Assembly: GCA_030425545.1 (NCBI GenBank)
Contig: JAUIAC010000014.1
Span: 1 to 44,267, forward strand
DNA from: a bacterium
GTDB taxonomy: Bacteria; Myxococcota_A; UBA9042
Reading direction: 5' to 3'
DNA length: 44,267 nucleotides
The notes beneath the pieces are model-generated. The model was given only the letters and a program-made list of their open reading frames with translations, did no database searches and was not told the DNA's origin. Shown here in pieces: positions 1 through 7,946 of this stretch (position 1 is the stretch's first letter; each line of letters opens with the position of its first letter). The position numbers and the translations under genes were made by a program.

Positions 1-170
1 GTCAGCGAGGTCCACAGGATGCGATCCGGGAGCTCGTGCGTGTGGTGCGCAGCGCGCTCCAAGGCGACCACGACCTCGGCCGGTGGCGCGGTGGTGACGA
101 AACGATTGAGCCGGCGCATGCGCATCTCAGCGTCGGGCACCTTGGCCAACAGCTGTCGAATGCTTCCCAC
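1..170 (-). CDS. Unidentified protein, N-terminal fragment (runs off left edge)
   Basis: An open frame starts at a GTG (170-168), five bases after a clear GGAGG Shine-Dalgarno, and runs out of the window with 56 codons visible. An in-frame TGA lies just upstream of the ribosome-binding site, so the start is well fixed. The visible peptide begins MGSIRQLLAKVPDAEMRMRR and looks helical and basic, then continues with an Ala/Val/Glu-rich helix and a His pair. I do not recognise the family. It lies 70 bases downstream of the PEGA lipoprotein gene on the same strand and is probably the last visible member of that operon. The reading frame is supported by codon bias and the ribosome-binding site; no function can be given. 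Confidence 0.6.
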   Translation of the reverse strand, partial: MGSIRQLLAKVPDAEMRMRRLNRFVTTAPPAEVVVALERAAHHTHELPDRILWTSL

Positions 171-240
171 GTGGGCCTCCGATGAGCCTCAACCCGCCCT
201 GTGCGCCGCGGCACGCTGGTGCCACGCGCGGACTCCGACG

Positions 241-1185
241 CTACCGCAGATCGACCTCGAGCGACGTCGAGCGGCCGGCGCGGACACGGACGGTGAAGGT
301 CCGCTTGAGCCCGAGCGCCTTGTTTTCGAGCACGACGGTGTGGGGGCCGGGCTTGGTGGGAAAGGCGAGCACCGGCGTTCGGTTCGGCAACAGGACGCCG
401 TCCAGCCGCACCGTCGCGCCGGGCACGCTGTCGATGTGCACGTAGCCCGTCTGCCCTGCGGCGCCGGTGGCGCCGTGGTAGCCGATGTCCCCCACCGTGC
501 GCACCACCGCGCCCCGCACCGCGTTGATGAAGGCGACGTACCGAGGATCCGGGTCGCGAAAGGGGTCGGCGATGACGACGGTGCGCTCGGTCTTTCCCAA
601 CCGAAAGGAGAGCTCGTAGATCGGCACCTTGGACCGGTCGGGCCACTTTCGGTCGTCGTCCCGGTCGAGCGACACCACCGTCGGGCGGTTCGGCGGCAAG
701 AGCTGCGCCGCGCCCAGCGCGTTGAGCTGTTGAAAGACGGCGCGCAGGCGTGCCCGCGACACGAGGTTGGTGCGGATGACCGCGTCGCGGCGACCCATCA
801 TGCCGCGGAGGTGGGACATGACACCGGCGGAACCACGAGCGGTGATCTCGTAGGCCACGTACTGGAAGGGGCCTGGATTGGCGCGCACGAAGACCCGCGC
901 CCACGCCCCCGCGAGCCCGTCCGCCTGGGGTTTGTCGTCGGCGCCACCCTGCGCGCGCAACACGGGCGGCAGCGGCAGACGGGCGCGCAGGACCCGCGGC
1001 TGCGCCGGCAAGGGCTGCGGCCGGGCCACGGGGGTCGGCGTGGGCGGGGGGGCCCCACAGCCAGCGGGGATCAGCAGCGCCAACAGCACGAGCAGCGCCG
1101 GTCGACGGCCGCGCGCTGCGGGCGCGACGACCTGCGCGGGTCGTCGACCGGAGCGGCGGCGGAGGCTGGGGCGGACACGACGCAT
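241..1185 (-). CDS. PEGA-domain lipoprotein
   Basis: This encodes a 314-residue predicted lipoprotein. The N-terminus has a long basic stretch, a hydrophobic core (about residues 29-40) and a lipobox ending in Cys43 (LIPAGC), so the mature protein should be lipid-anchored outside the inner membrane. The middle part is unrecognised. Residues about 246-314 (YVHIDSVPGATVRLDG and following) match the PEGA domain, a small beta-sandwich common on surface proteins and kinases of myxobacteria. The ATG at 1185 overlaps the TGA of the upstream channel gene by one base (TGATG), which suggests translational coupling. An in-frame TTG lies one codon earlier but is less likely. The operon link with a potassium channel is notable, but no shared role can be shown from sequence. 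Confidence 0.85.
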   Translation of the reverse strand: MRRVRPSLRRRSGRRPAQVVAPAARGRRPALLVLLALLIPAGCGAPPPTPTPVARPQPLPAQPRVLRARLPLPPVLRAQGGADDKPQADGLAGAWARVFVRANPGPFQYVAYEITARGSAGVMSHLRGMMGRRDAVIRTNLVSRARLRAVFQQLNALGAAQLLPPNRPTVVSLDRDDDRKWPDRSKVPIYELSFRLGKTERTVVIADPFRDPDPRYVAFINAVRGAVVRTVGDIGYHGATGAAGQTGYVHIDSVPGATVRLDGVLLPNRTPVLAFPTKPGPHTVVLENKALGLKRTFTVRVRAGRSTSLEVDLR

Positions 1186-2423
1186 CAATCGCTCTCCGGG
1201 CGCGCGCCCACGGCGAGGGCGTGGACACGACGGACGACGTGCGCCGTGGCGCTCAGCAAGGGAGAGATTGCTGCGAAGCCGCAGTGTTCGTCCACATGTC
1301 GCGCGATCAGGCGCGAGCGCACGCGCGCCACGACCGGCACGGGCGGAGACTCCTCCTGCAGGCGCAGACCGAGATGCAGGTTGACCGCGTCGTGGTTCGT
1401 CATGGCCAGCACGACCCCCGCAGAGTAGGCCGACGCCAGGTCCAGGGTGTCGTCGAGGGTCGCGTCACCGATGACCACCGGGATGCCCTGGGCCCGCAAC
1501 CGCTGCACGCTGGGAGCGTCCGGCGCCGCCTCGATGACGACAACCCGGAGCCCGCGGGCGCGGAGGAGCTCGGCGATCTGCACGCCAAAGCTACCGGCGC
1601 CGCACACCACCACGTGGTCGCTCATGCGGACCGCGACCCGCACGAAGAGGGAGCCGAGGCGACGGGTCAGCAACCAGTCCGCCATCAAGCCCACCATGGC
1701 CGCCGTGAACGCGGCGCCGAAGAGCATGACCGCCATGCCGACAGCCTTGGCCAGTGGGGTCGACTCCTTGAGCGAGATGTCGCCGTACCCGACGGAGAGC
1801 ACCGTGGTCCAGACGAAGTACACGGCGTCGAAGTAGGAGAGCCCAAGGGACTCCGAGAAGAAGTACGACGCGGGCAGCAGCATCGCGAGAAAGGCGACGA
1901 ACACAGACCAGAAGAGGGCGCTTGGGCGGGGCATGACCCCGCGGAGCATCTGCCGAGAGGCGACGATGACGTGCGGCCAGCCCCCGCGTGGCCGGGTCGC
2001 CAGCCGCTCGACAGCGAGGTTCGCCACCGTGGGCGCGGCGACGCTGGCCATGCTGAAGACCTCGACGCCGGACATGCTGTCGCGGACGAAGCGCTCGAGC
2101 GCCGGATCTGCGATGCGGACCAGGACCGGCAACCCCGGCGCCCTGGCCCGGGCGGCCAGCGCCGCGTCGACGTTGGCGCCGTCGTCGTCCGCGCAGAGCA
2201 CGAGCAGGTTGGACGCCTCGACGGCGACGCGCGTCAGATCGTCGCTCCAGGGCGCCATGGCCGGCACGACGTGCACGTCGACCGCAGCCAGGCGCTCCCC
2301 ATAGCGGCGCCGCTCGGCGTCGTCCGCCAACGCGGTGATTCGAAGTCCAGCGCGCGCCAGCTCTTCGGCGACGAGCACTCCGAGCGGGTCCAGGCCCGCG
2401 ACGACGACCGCTGGAGAGCTCAC
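1185..2423 (-). CDS. Potassium channel with two TrkA-N/RCK domains
   Basis: This encodes a 412-residue ion channel. Residues 1-150 form a Rossmann-like TrkA-N domain with a weak glycine motif (GLDPLG, 10-15). Two membrane helices (about 168-190 and 224-250) flank a pore loop with the potassium selectivity filter SVGYGD at 210-215. Residues 269-400 are a second TrkA-N domain with a good nucleotide motif (CGAGSFG, 274-280). Channels of this class conduct K+ across the inner membrane and are gated by ligands bound to the RCK domains. One RCK-like domain before and one after a single pore unit is an unusual order, since both usually follow the pore. The GTG start overlaps the upstream TGA by four bases (GTGA), so it is cotranslated with the 2-isopropylmalate synthase-like gene. 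Confidence 0.9.
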   Translation of the reverse strand: MSSPAVVVAGLDPLGVLVAEELARAGLRITALADDAERRRYGERLAAVDVHVVPAMAPWSDDLTRVAVEASNLLVLCADDDGANVDAALAARARAPGLPVLVRIADPALERFVRDSMSGVEVFSMASVAAPTVANLAVERLATRPRGGWPHVIVASRQMLRGVMPRPSALFWSVFVAFLAMLLPASYFFSESLGLSYFDAVYFVWTTVLSVGYGDISLKESTPLAKAVGMAVMLFGAAFTAAMVGLMADWLLTRRLGSLFVRVAVRMSDHVVVCGAGSFGVQIAELLRARGLRVVVIEAAPDAPSVQRLRAQGIPVVIGDATLDDTLDLASAYSAGVVLAMTNHDAVNLHLGLRLQEESPPVPVVARVRSRLIARHVDEHCGFAAISPLLSATAHVVRRVHALAVGARPESD

Positions 2424-3709
2424 ACCCGCGCGGCGGCGTCGGCCGCTTCGGTCTCGCCAAGCTGCCCCGCCCCGACCAGCGCGCCGAGGATCTCGTCGTC
2501 TGTGAGCGTGGCGTCGCTGCCCTTGGCCTTCTCCCAGATGGTCTGAACGCGATCGTCAGTGATGGTCAGACCGTGCTCGTGCAGCCAGAACTGGATGTTG
2601 GATCGACCGCTGTAAAAGCCGATGTCGACGCGCTGACGACAGCCGAAGTCCGCCGCGGGAACAGACGAGTAGACGCGGTCGGCAAGGTCCTTACGGCCTG
2701 TGCGCAGCGCCTTGATGACAGCGGCGGCGTGCACACCGGTGGCGGTGCGGAAGGCGTCGGTGCCAAACACGGGGTAGTTGTACGGAATCGGCACTTCGTA
2801 GGCGCTCGACACCTTGTCGACGTAGCGCCGCAGGTGCGTCATGTCGCGATCGATGACCCCGAGCAGCTTCAGGTTGATCAGCAGCTGGTCGATGCTCGCG
2901 TTGCCAACGCGCTCGCCTACCCCGAGGCAGGTGCCATGGACCCGGTCGACGCCGTGCTCGAGCGCGAAGAGGTTGAGCACCAGAGCGAGGCCGCGGTCGT
3001 TGTGGCCGTGCCAGTCGACCTTGACGTGCTCCGTGCCCCACGACCGCAGGAGCGAGCGCGTGAAGTTGAGCAGGTTGAGCAGGCCGTCCGGCGTCGCGTG
3101 CCCCACGGTGTCCGTCAGGATCAGGCGGTCGGCCCCATTGTCGATGGCGGTCCAAAAGAGCTTCGTGAGGGTCTGCGGGTTCGCTCGAATCGTGTCTTCG
3201 GTGACGAAGCTCACCGTGCAGCCGTTGTCGACGGCCAGCTTGGTGGCGTCGCGGACGAAGCCGGTCATGCGCTTGAGGTCCCAACCCTCCACCAGCTGCC
3301 GGATGGGAGAGCTGCCGATGAAGGCGCAGATCTCGATCGGCACGCCTGTCTTCTGAGAGATGTCGACCACAGCCTGGATGTCGTTTGGATGCGTACGAGC
3401 CGCCGTGTTGGGCGTCAGCTTCATCTTGCAGTCGCGGGCCTCTTCGACGATGCGCGTGACGTCGTCGACCGCTTGCTGGCCCGCGCCGGGGAGGCCCACG
3501 TCGGCGTACTCGATGCCGCAGCGGTCCATCAGATGCAGGATCTCGAGCTTGTCGCCGATGCTCGGGTTGCGCACCGACGGCGACTGAATGCCGTCGCGCA
3601 GGGTCTCGTCCATCAGGGTGAAGGTCGAGCGGATCGGCGCCTTGCTGCGCTGCACCTCATTCCAGTCGTAGATGAGGTCGAGGTTGTCGCCAGGGGGTTG
3701 GGTCGTCAT
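2420..3709 (-). CDS. 2-isopropylmalate synthase/homocitrate synthase-like enzyme (HMGL family)
   Basis: This is a 429-residue TIM-barrel Claisen-condensing enzyme. DETLRDG at 34-40 supplies the metal ligand Asp34 and catalytic Arg38, HGHN at 234-237 supplies His234 and His236, and Asn270 in GERVGNAS completes the divalent-metal site. The family joins acetyl-CoA to a 2-oxoacid. Isopropylmalate (leucine), homocitrate, citramalate or a related product are all possible. The C-terminal allosteric LeuA-dimer domain of classical LeuA is absent, so the exact substrate is not certain and I give no symbol. The start is the ATG at 3709, 11 bases after the first G of a GGAGG; an upstream in-frame extension to 3787 lacks support. 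It heads the operon with the channel and PEGA genes. No other leucine genes are nearby. Confidence 0.85.
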   Translation of the reverse strand: MTTQPPGDNLDLIYDWNEVQRSKAPIRSTFTLMDETLRDGIQSPSVRNPSIGDKLEILHLMDRCGIEYADVGLPGAGQQAVDDVTRIVEEARDCKMKLTPNTAARTHPNDIQAVVDISQKTGVPIEICAFIGSSPIRQLVEGWDLKRMTGFVRDATKLAVDNGCTVSFVTEDTIRANPQTLTKLFWTAIDNGADRLILTDTVGHATPDGLLNLLNFTRSLLRSWGTEHVKVDWHGHNDRGLALVLNLFALEHGVDRVHGTCLGVGERVGNASIDQLLINLKLLGVIDRDMTHLRRYVDKVSSAYEVPIPYNYPVFGTDAFRTATGVHAAAVIKALRTGRKDLADRVYSSVPAADFGCRQRVDIGFYSGRSNIQFWLHEHGLTITDDRVQTIWEKAKGSDATLTDDEILGALVGAGQLGETEAADAAARV

Positions 3710-3890
3710 GGCGTGCCTCCTCACGGGGTCCAGGCGATGCATTGGGGGGCATCCTCGGGTTCGGGTCAAGCCTGGGCTCGGCGACACGCCCGCCCGGAGC
3801 GCGTCGACGAGAGGTCGAGTCGGCTGCCTGGCCGCGGACCAACGGCTGTCGGGGACGCCAGCGCTCGAGGCGGGGCCCCCGTGCCGAATG

Positions 3891-4460
3891 CTAGCGCGCC
3901 TTGCGGCGGGCCTTGCGCTTCGCCCGCGCCTTCGCGGAGCGAGACGACCTGCCGGCGCGCTTTGCGCCCTTCTTCGGGGTGCTCTTGCGCAGGGGCTGAA
4001 TCAGCTTCCCCCGCGCGCCCCACTCGAAGGTCCACGTCACCGCGCCAAACGTCAGCTTCGTCGCCTTGAACAGCTGCATCGACCGACCACGCTTGAGCGG
4101 CGTGCCTGCGACCAGCGTGCCCGTCCGGCTGCCCAGGTCGGTGACGCGGACCACGCCCTTCGCGTGGGAGATGGTCGCGTGGCGCTTGGCCACCGTGCCG
4201 CCGGTCAAGCGGGCGCCCGCCTTGGCGCCCGTGCCAACGACCACCTTGGCGCCCTCGAGCGGCAGCCGCTGCTTGCCGTCCGCGGAGACCAGATAGCCCC
4301 AGGGGGCGGCCGAGGCGACGGCGGGCACGGTCAGCGCCAGGCCGACCAGGGCCGCGCAGCCGGTCACGAGGCGTCGCCCGCTTCGCCACGTCGGACGTGC
4401 GGGGTTTGGGCGGGTTCGCGCGCGAGGACCCGGGGCAGAGAGGCGGTGCGTGGGCTTCAT
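3891..4460 (-). CDS. Secreted FHA-domain protein with basic tail
   Basis: This encodes 189 residues with a Sec-type signal peptide (hydrophobic core LVTGCAALVGLALTVPAVASA, then APWGYL). An FHA-like fold follows at about residues 65-140, recognised from VVGT, AKRHATIS and VTDLGSRTGTL. FHA domains normally read phosphothreonine in the cytoplasm, so an exported one is unusual. The usual binding residues are also altered: GR is GT, SRxH is AKRH, and the NG before the last strand is TG, so it may not bind phosphopeptide. The last 40 residues are very rich in Lys and Arg. The ATG at 4460 has a GGAG ribosome-binding site 11 bases upstream. It lies 80 bases downstream of pabC on the same strand, with no obvious functional link. 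Confidence 0.75.
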   Translation of the reverse strand: MKPTHRLSAPGPRARTRPNPARPTWRSGRRLVTGCAALVGLALTVPAVASAAPWGYLVSADGKQRLPLEGAKVVVGTGAKAGARLTGGTVAKRHATISHAKGVVRVTDLGSRTGTLVAGTPLKRGRSMQLFKATKLTFGAVTWTFEWGARGKLIQPLRKSTPKKGAKRAGRSSRSAKARAKRKARRKAR

Positions 4461-4540
4461 GGTGCGGCTCCTGAGTCGTCGGGGCGTCGATTTCGTGGGC
4501 GATCTTCGCAGGGTCAGGGTGGTCAGGCCCGTCCAGCGGG

Positions 4541-5443
4541 TCAAGGCGCGCGCCCCTGTGCCCGTACGAGATCGCGCGCAAGCTCGACCACGGCCGGCGG
4601 CGGCGGCGACAGCGGCACCGCGTCGACACAGGCCACAGGCCGAGCGCCCACGACCGCGTTGAGCACCAGCCCCGCCCACCCCGGCCCCAGCTCGTCGTAG
4701 GTCAGGTGCGCGTCGGCGACGGCGACGTGCTCCCGCAAGAGCGCGAGCGTCGTGCTCGGTAGCGCGCCCGTGTCGGCGGCTGGGGTCACCAGGGCGCCCG
4801 AGGGACGACGCAACACCAGGCAGCTCGTGGACGCCTCGCTGAGTCGGCCGACCACGTCGCGGAGCAGCACGTCGTCGAAGCCGCGAGCGACCGCGTCGCG
4901 ACGGGCCAGCAGATCGCTGGCGATGGCGACGCGTTTGGCGCCGGTCAGGGGGTCCTCCACGTTGCGGATCCGCGGTCCCAGCGCGAGGCGCAGCGGCGCA
5001 GTCTGGGCTGGGCCTGCGGCGCTGATGCCCACCCAGACCTCCGCCCGCGCGGGTCCCACGGTCAGCGAGAGCGCCCCCGCAGCGACCAGGTTCAACCGCA
5101 GCCGGACGGTGACACCAGCGCCCCCGAGGCCGCGCCGCGCGCTCGGATCGACGAGCGCCCGCTGCGCGGCGTCGGTCACGTGGGCATCGCCCGGCCAGGG
5201 CAGCTGACACAGCCTCGCGCTGCGCTCGAAGCGGCGCAGGTGCAGTCGCCAAAGCGCTGGCAGGGGCCCGCCCAGCTGCGCCAGGAGGGTCTCGTACACA
5301 GCCTCTCCCGTGAGCCAACCCCGAGGCAGCGCCGCGCAGGGCGCACCGTCGCGCCACCACAGCGGCCCCGCGCCACCCTCTGCGGGTCCCGCGTCGACCC
5401 AGCGACCTCCGCTCGAGTCGGAGCTGGAAGCCGGTCGCGTCAC
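4541..5443 (-). CDS. pabC: Aminodeoxychorismate lyase-like class IV aminotransferase (PabC)
   Basis: This encodes a 300-residue PLP enzyme of fold type IV. GEAVYETL near residue 46 is the typical N-terminal motif. The Lys in TGAKRVAI (about 168) fits the PLP Schiff-base position, and LSEASTSC corresponds to the family's conserved Glu motif. With PabB directly upstream, the likely reaction is release of pyruvate from 4-amino-4-deoxychorismate to give 4-aminobenzoate for folate. A branched-chain or D-amino-acid transaminase is the alternative and is disfavoured by context. The start is a GTG, preceded by GGGAGGAGG, and it overlaps the pabB stop by four bases (GTGA). No PabA amidotransferase is seen in the window. 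Confidence 0.85.
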   Translation of the reverse strand: MTRPASSSDSSGGRWVDAGPAEGGAGPLWWRDGAPCAALPRGWLTGEAVYETLLAQLGGPLPALWRLHLRRFERSARLCQLPWPGDAHVTDAAQRALVDPSARRGLGGAGVTVRLRLNLVAAGALSLTVGPARAEVWVGISAAGPAQTAPLRLALGPRIRNVEDPLTGAKRVAIASDLLARRDAVARGFDDVLLRDVVGRLSEASTSCLVLRRPSGALVTPAADTGALPSTTLALLREHVAVADAHLTYDELGPGWAGLVLNAVVGARPVACVDAVPLSPPPPAVVELARDLVRAQGRAP

Positions 5444-6855
5444 GACGTCCTCCTCCCGCTGGTGCCAGGGGCGCGCCCTGCGGGGCCCCTCGCTGTCGAC
5501 CAGGCCGGGGCAGCCCCGGCGTCTCGCGGTCGTGCGGCGCCGCCGGCGGTCGCGGTGGACGACGCTGTGGCGGCGCCCTCACCCGCCAGCCCGCGCAGGG
5601 TCGCGTCAGCCTTCAGGCAGGTCTCGCGCCACTCCGCGTCGGGCTGTGAGTCCGCGACGATGCCCGATCCCACGCTGAGCCACGCGCGCTCGCCCACCAC
5701 CTCCACCTGGCGAATGCCGACCGACAGCGTCGCGCTTCCGTCGGGGAGCCAGACCCCCAGCGCGCCGCAATAGGCGCCGCGAGGGCGCGACTCGAGGGAC
5801 GCGATGGCCTGCATGGCGGCGACCTTGGGGCACCCGGTGACGGACGCGGGCGGCAGCGTCGCTTGGAGCCAGGCGGACGCCCTGAGACCCGGCCGCAGGG
5901 TCGCGTGCACCTCGCTCTCCAAGTGCCAGAGCGTCCGGTAGGGCACCGCGGTCAACAGCGTGGGTACACGCACGGAGCCCACCTCCGCGACGCGGGCCAG
6001 GTCGTTGCGCGCCATGTCGACGATCATCGTGTTCTCAGCGCGCTCCTTGGCGCTGGCGACCATGCGCTCACGGAAGCGCTGATCCTGGGCCCGGTCGGCT
6101 GACCGTGGCGCTGTGCCCTTGATCGGTCGGGTCGTGACCCGTCCCGCCCGGTCGACCGAGACGAAGCGCTCCATGGAGAGCGACAACAGCCGGTCCTCGG
6201 TGCCCTCGATCGCCATGGCGTAGGGGACCGGCTGCGGCCCACAGACGCGCGCTAACGCCCGGTGCAGCGGCTCAGCGCGAAGCCACGGCGGGGCGGGCAC
6301 AGCGAAGCGCACGGCCAGGTTCAGCTGGTAGTAGCGCCCCTCGGCGATGCGCTCCCGCGCGGCGCGCACTCCTGCGAGGTAGCGCGCCTCCTGCACCGTC
6401 AACGTGTCTGGCAGCGTCGGGCCGGCGCGGGGTGGCGGCGTGCTGGGAGCCGGTGTGCGCGGCGGTGTGCCGGCGATCGCGCGGGTCTGCCGAAGGGGCG
6501 CGCGCGGACGCCAGGGGCGCAAGGCGGTTGGCGGGAAGCTCACCAACCTGGCGTCAGGTCCGGTGGCGACCCCAGACGCCGGCCCCACGCCCTCGAGGGC
6601 GGCGCCGAGCTCATAGGAGAGCGCCCCCGCGACAGCGCGCCCGGCGCTCAACTCCCTGTCGATCCACGCCAGGGTGGCGCCCGCTGCGTCGCGCCGACCC
6701 ATTGGTCCCTCAGGCAGCGCCGCACGATGCCGTGCGATCACGTCTGCCGCTCGCACGACGAGGCCGCCTCGCCACGGTTCGCCGGTGGCGTCGACGAGCC
6801 CAGCCCAGCCCTGGCCGGCCAGCGCGATCACGACGTGCGACGATGGGTGGGTCAA
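5440..6855 (-). CDS. pabB: Aminodeoxychorismate synthase component I (PabB)
   Basis: This is a 471-residue chorismate-binding enzyme. The catalytic domain shows PIKGTAPR near residue 245. The Lys there is typical of PabB, whereas anthranilate synthase TrpE has PIAGT. It is followed by ENTMIVDMARNDLARV, the TGCPK motif and GSGIVADSQPDAEW. It should aminate chorismate to 4-amino-4-deoxychorismate in the cytoplasm using ammonia from a PabA partner that is not in this window. The proposed start is TTG at 6855, directly after GGAGGAG, giving MTHPSSHVVIALAGQGW; the same frame stays open to 7179, but that part has no family-like sequence. A Pro/Thr-rich linker at about 170-190 separates the N-terminal part from the catalytic core. 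It is coupled to pabC and divergent from the gene at 7053. Confidence 0.88.
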   Translation of the reverse strand: MTHPSSHVVIALAGQGWAGLVDATGEPWRGGLVVRAADVIARHRAALPEGPMGRRDAAGATLAWIDRELSAGRAVAGALSYELGAALEGVGPASGVATGPDARLVSFPPTALRPWRPRAPLRQTRAIAGTPPRTPAPSTPPPRAGPTLPDTLTVQEARYLAGVRAARERIAEGRYYQLNLAVRFAVPAPPWLRAEPLHRALARVCGPQPVPYAMAIEGTEDRLLSLSMERFVSVDRAGRVTTRPIKGTAPRSADRAQDQRFRERMVASAKERAENTMIVDMARNDLARVAEVGSVRVPTLLTAVPYRTLWHLESEVHATLRPGLRASAWLQATLPPASVTGCPKVAAMQAIASLESRPRGAYCGALGVWLPDGSATLSVGIRQVEVVGERAWLSVGSGIVADSQPDAEWRETCLKADATLRGLAGEGAATASSTATAGGAARPRDAGAAPAWSTARGPAGRAPGTSGRRTS

Positions 6856-7052
6856 GGCTCCTCCAGCGCGCCGCGCGGTCCTGGTGCGACACCGCAGTGA
6901 ATCACGTCTCGCGCGCGCCTCGCCACCACGGCTCCCGCCCCGTCTTGTGGCGCCGGGACGCGAATCGATTGCGCGACGCGCGTGACCCACCCAAGATAGC
7001 GCGCACCCTCGAGCGTCCCCACCAGGCGCCCCACCGCGCGCCGGAGCCCCCC

Positions 7053-7946
7053 ATGCCGCAAGACGCCTGGTCACAGCCTGCCGCAGCCGAACCTGTGTGG
7101 TCCGAGGGCCGGGCGGGACCTGCCGATGGCGCCGCGGTGCGCCACGACGGCCGCACGCACACCGCCGTGGGCACCCCAAAGCACGGCGCGGGCACGCTCG
7201 GTTCGGGCACGCACGGTTCGGGCACCCACGATCCTGCGCTGCGTTCCTATGTCCGCGCGCTGGAGTCGCTCTTTGTGGAGGTCCGCGGCCGGGGGGTGCA
7301 ATGGAGCCCTGAAGACGGAGAGCTCGCGGCCGGCTGGTACCGAGCGGGCGTCGAGCTGCCGACGGTGGCGCGCGCCCTGGCCGAGCGCAGCGCGGCGTGG
7401 CGCCACATGCACGCCGACCGCGCCCTGCCGCGATCGCTGTCGTGGGTGCGCAAGACGGTGGAGCGGGGCCACGTGCCGGGACGACCGATGTGGCGCGCGA
7501 ACGCAGACGATCGCCACGCGCCCCCGACCCAGGCCAGCGGCGACGCGTTCGACCTGCACCCGTCGACGGTCGTGGCGGGCCTGGCCGCGGAGGGCGAAGC
7601 GCTCGCCCGCGCGCACGACGACCCCGCGATCGCGCGCGCCACGCGCCAGGCAGGCGTCGCGCTCAAGCGCCTGGCCGACCACAACGACATCGACGACCTG
7701 GAGTACGTGCTTCAACGGCTCGCGGCGATTCGGAGACGCCTGGTGAGCAACGCCCTCGCCGGTCTCGGGGCCTCCGAAGCGGCACGGCTCCGGGCCACCG
7801 CCGACGCCAAGGTGCCTGCGCACGTGCGTGGCGCGCCGCGTCGCGTGGCCCTCGTGTCGGCCCTCGCCCAGGCGTTGGACCGCGGGCACCGGGTCGCCCT
7901 GCCCTGGTGGTCCGGTTGGGTCCACCCTGCACACGAGGACCCATGA
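7053..7946 (+). CDS. Conserved-looking partner of the DnaC-like helicase loader
   Basis: This encodes 297 residues. The first 60 are low-complexity and include a five-residue repeat (GTxxS). A region at about 85-150 with WSPEDGELAAGWYRAG and a following helix pattern recalls the unnamed proteins that I remember lying directly upstream of Zn-finger DnaC-like ATPases in deltaproteobacterial genomes. The C-terminal half is helical, Ala/Arg/Leu-rich, with a possible coiled coil at 170-230. The ATG at 7053 follows a GGAG by seven bases, and the stop overlaps the next ATG by four bases (ATGA), so the two products are made together. A role in replicative-helicase loading or primosome assembly is inferred from this coupling only. 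No catalytic motif is visible. Confidence 0.75.
   Translation: MPQDAWSQPAAAEPVWSEGRAGPADGAAVRHDGRTHTAVGTPKHGAGTLGSGTHGSGTHDPALRSYVRALESLFVEVRGRGVQWSPEDGELAAGWYRAGVELPTVARALAERSAAWRHMHADRALPRSLSWVRKTVERGHVPGRPMWRANADDRHAPPTQASGDAFDLHPSTVVAGLAAEGEALARAHDDPAIARATRQAGVALKRLADHNDIDDLEYVLQRLAAIRRRLVSNALAGLGASEAARLRATADAKVPAHVRGAPRRVALVSALAQALDRGHRVALPWWSGWVHPAHEDP
7190..7234 (+). repeat. Three 15-bp tandem repeats inside the gene at 7053
   Basis: Three copies of a 15-base unit starting GGGCACGC(T/A)CGGTTC lie at 7190-7204, 7205-7219 and 7220-7234; the third is more diverged. They encode GTLGS, GTHGS and GTHDP in the low-complexity N-terminus. The length is a multiple of three, so copy-number change would keep the frame. 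Confidence 0.85.

Noticed and set aside
2..1228. A 408-codon minus-strand frame across the left edge
   Set aside because: It is out of frame with both the PEGA lipoprotein and the GTG-started fragment, and is Arg/Ala-rich without motifs.
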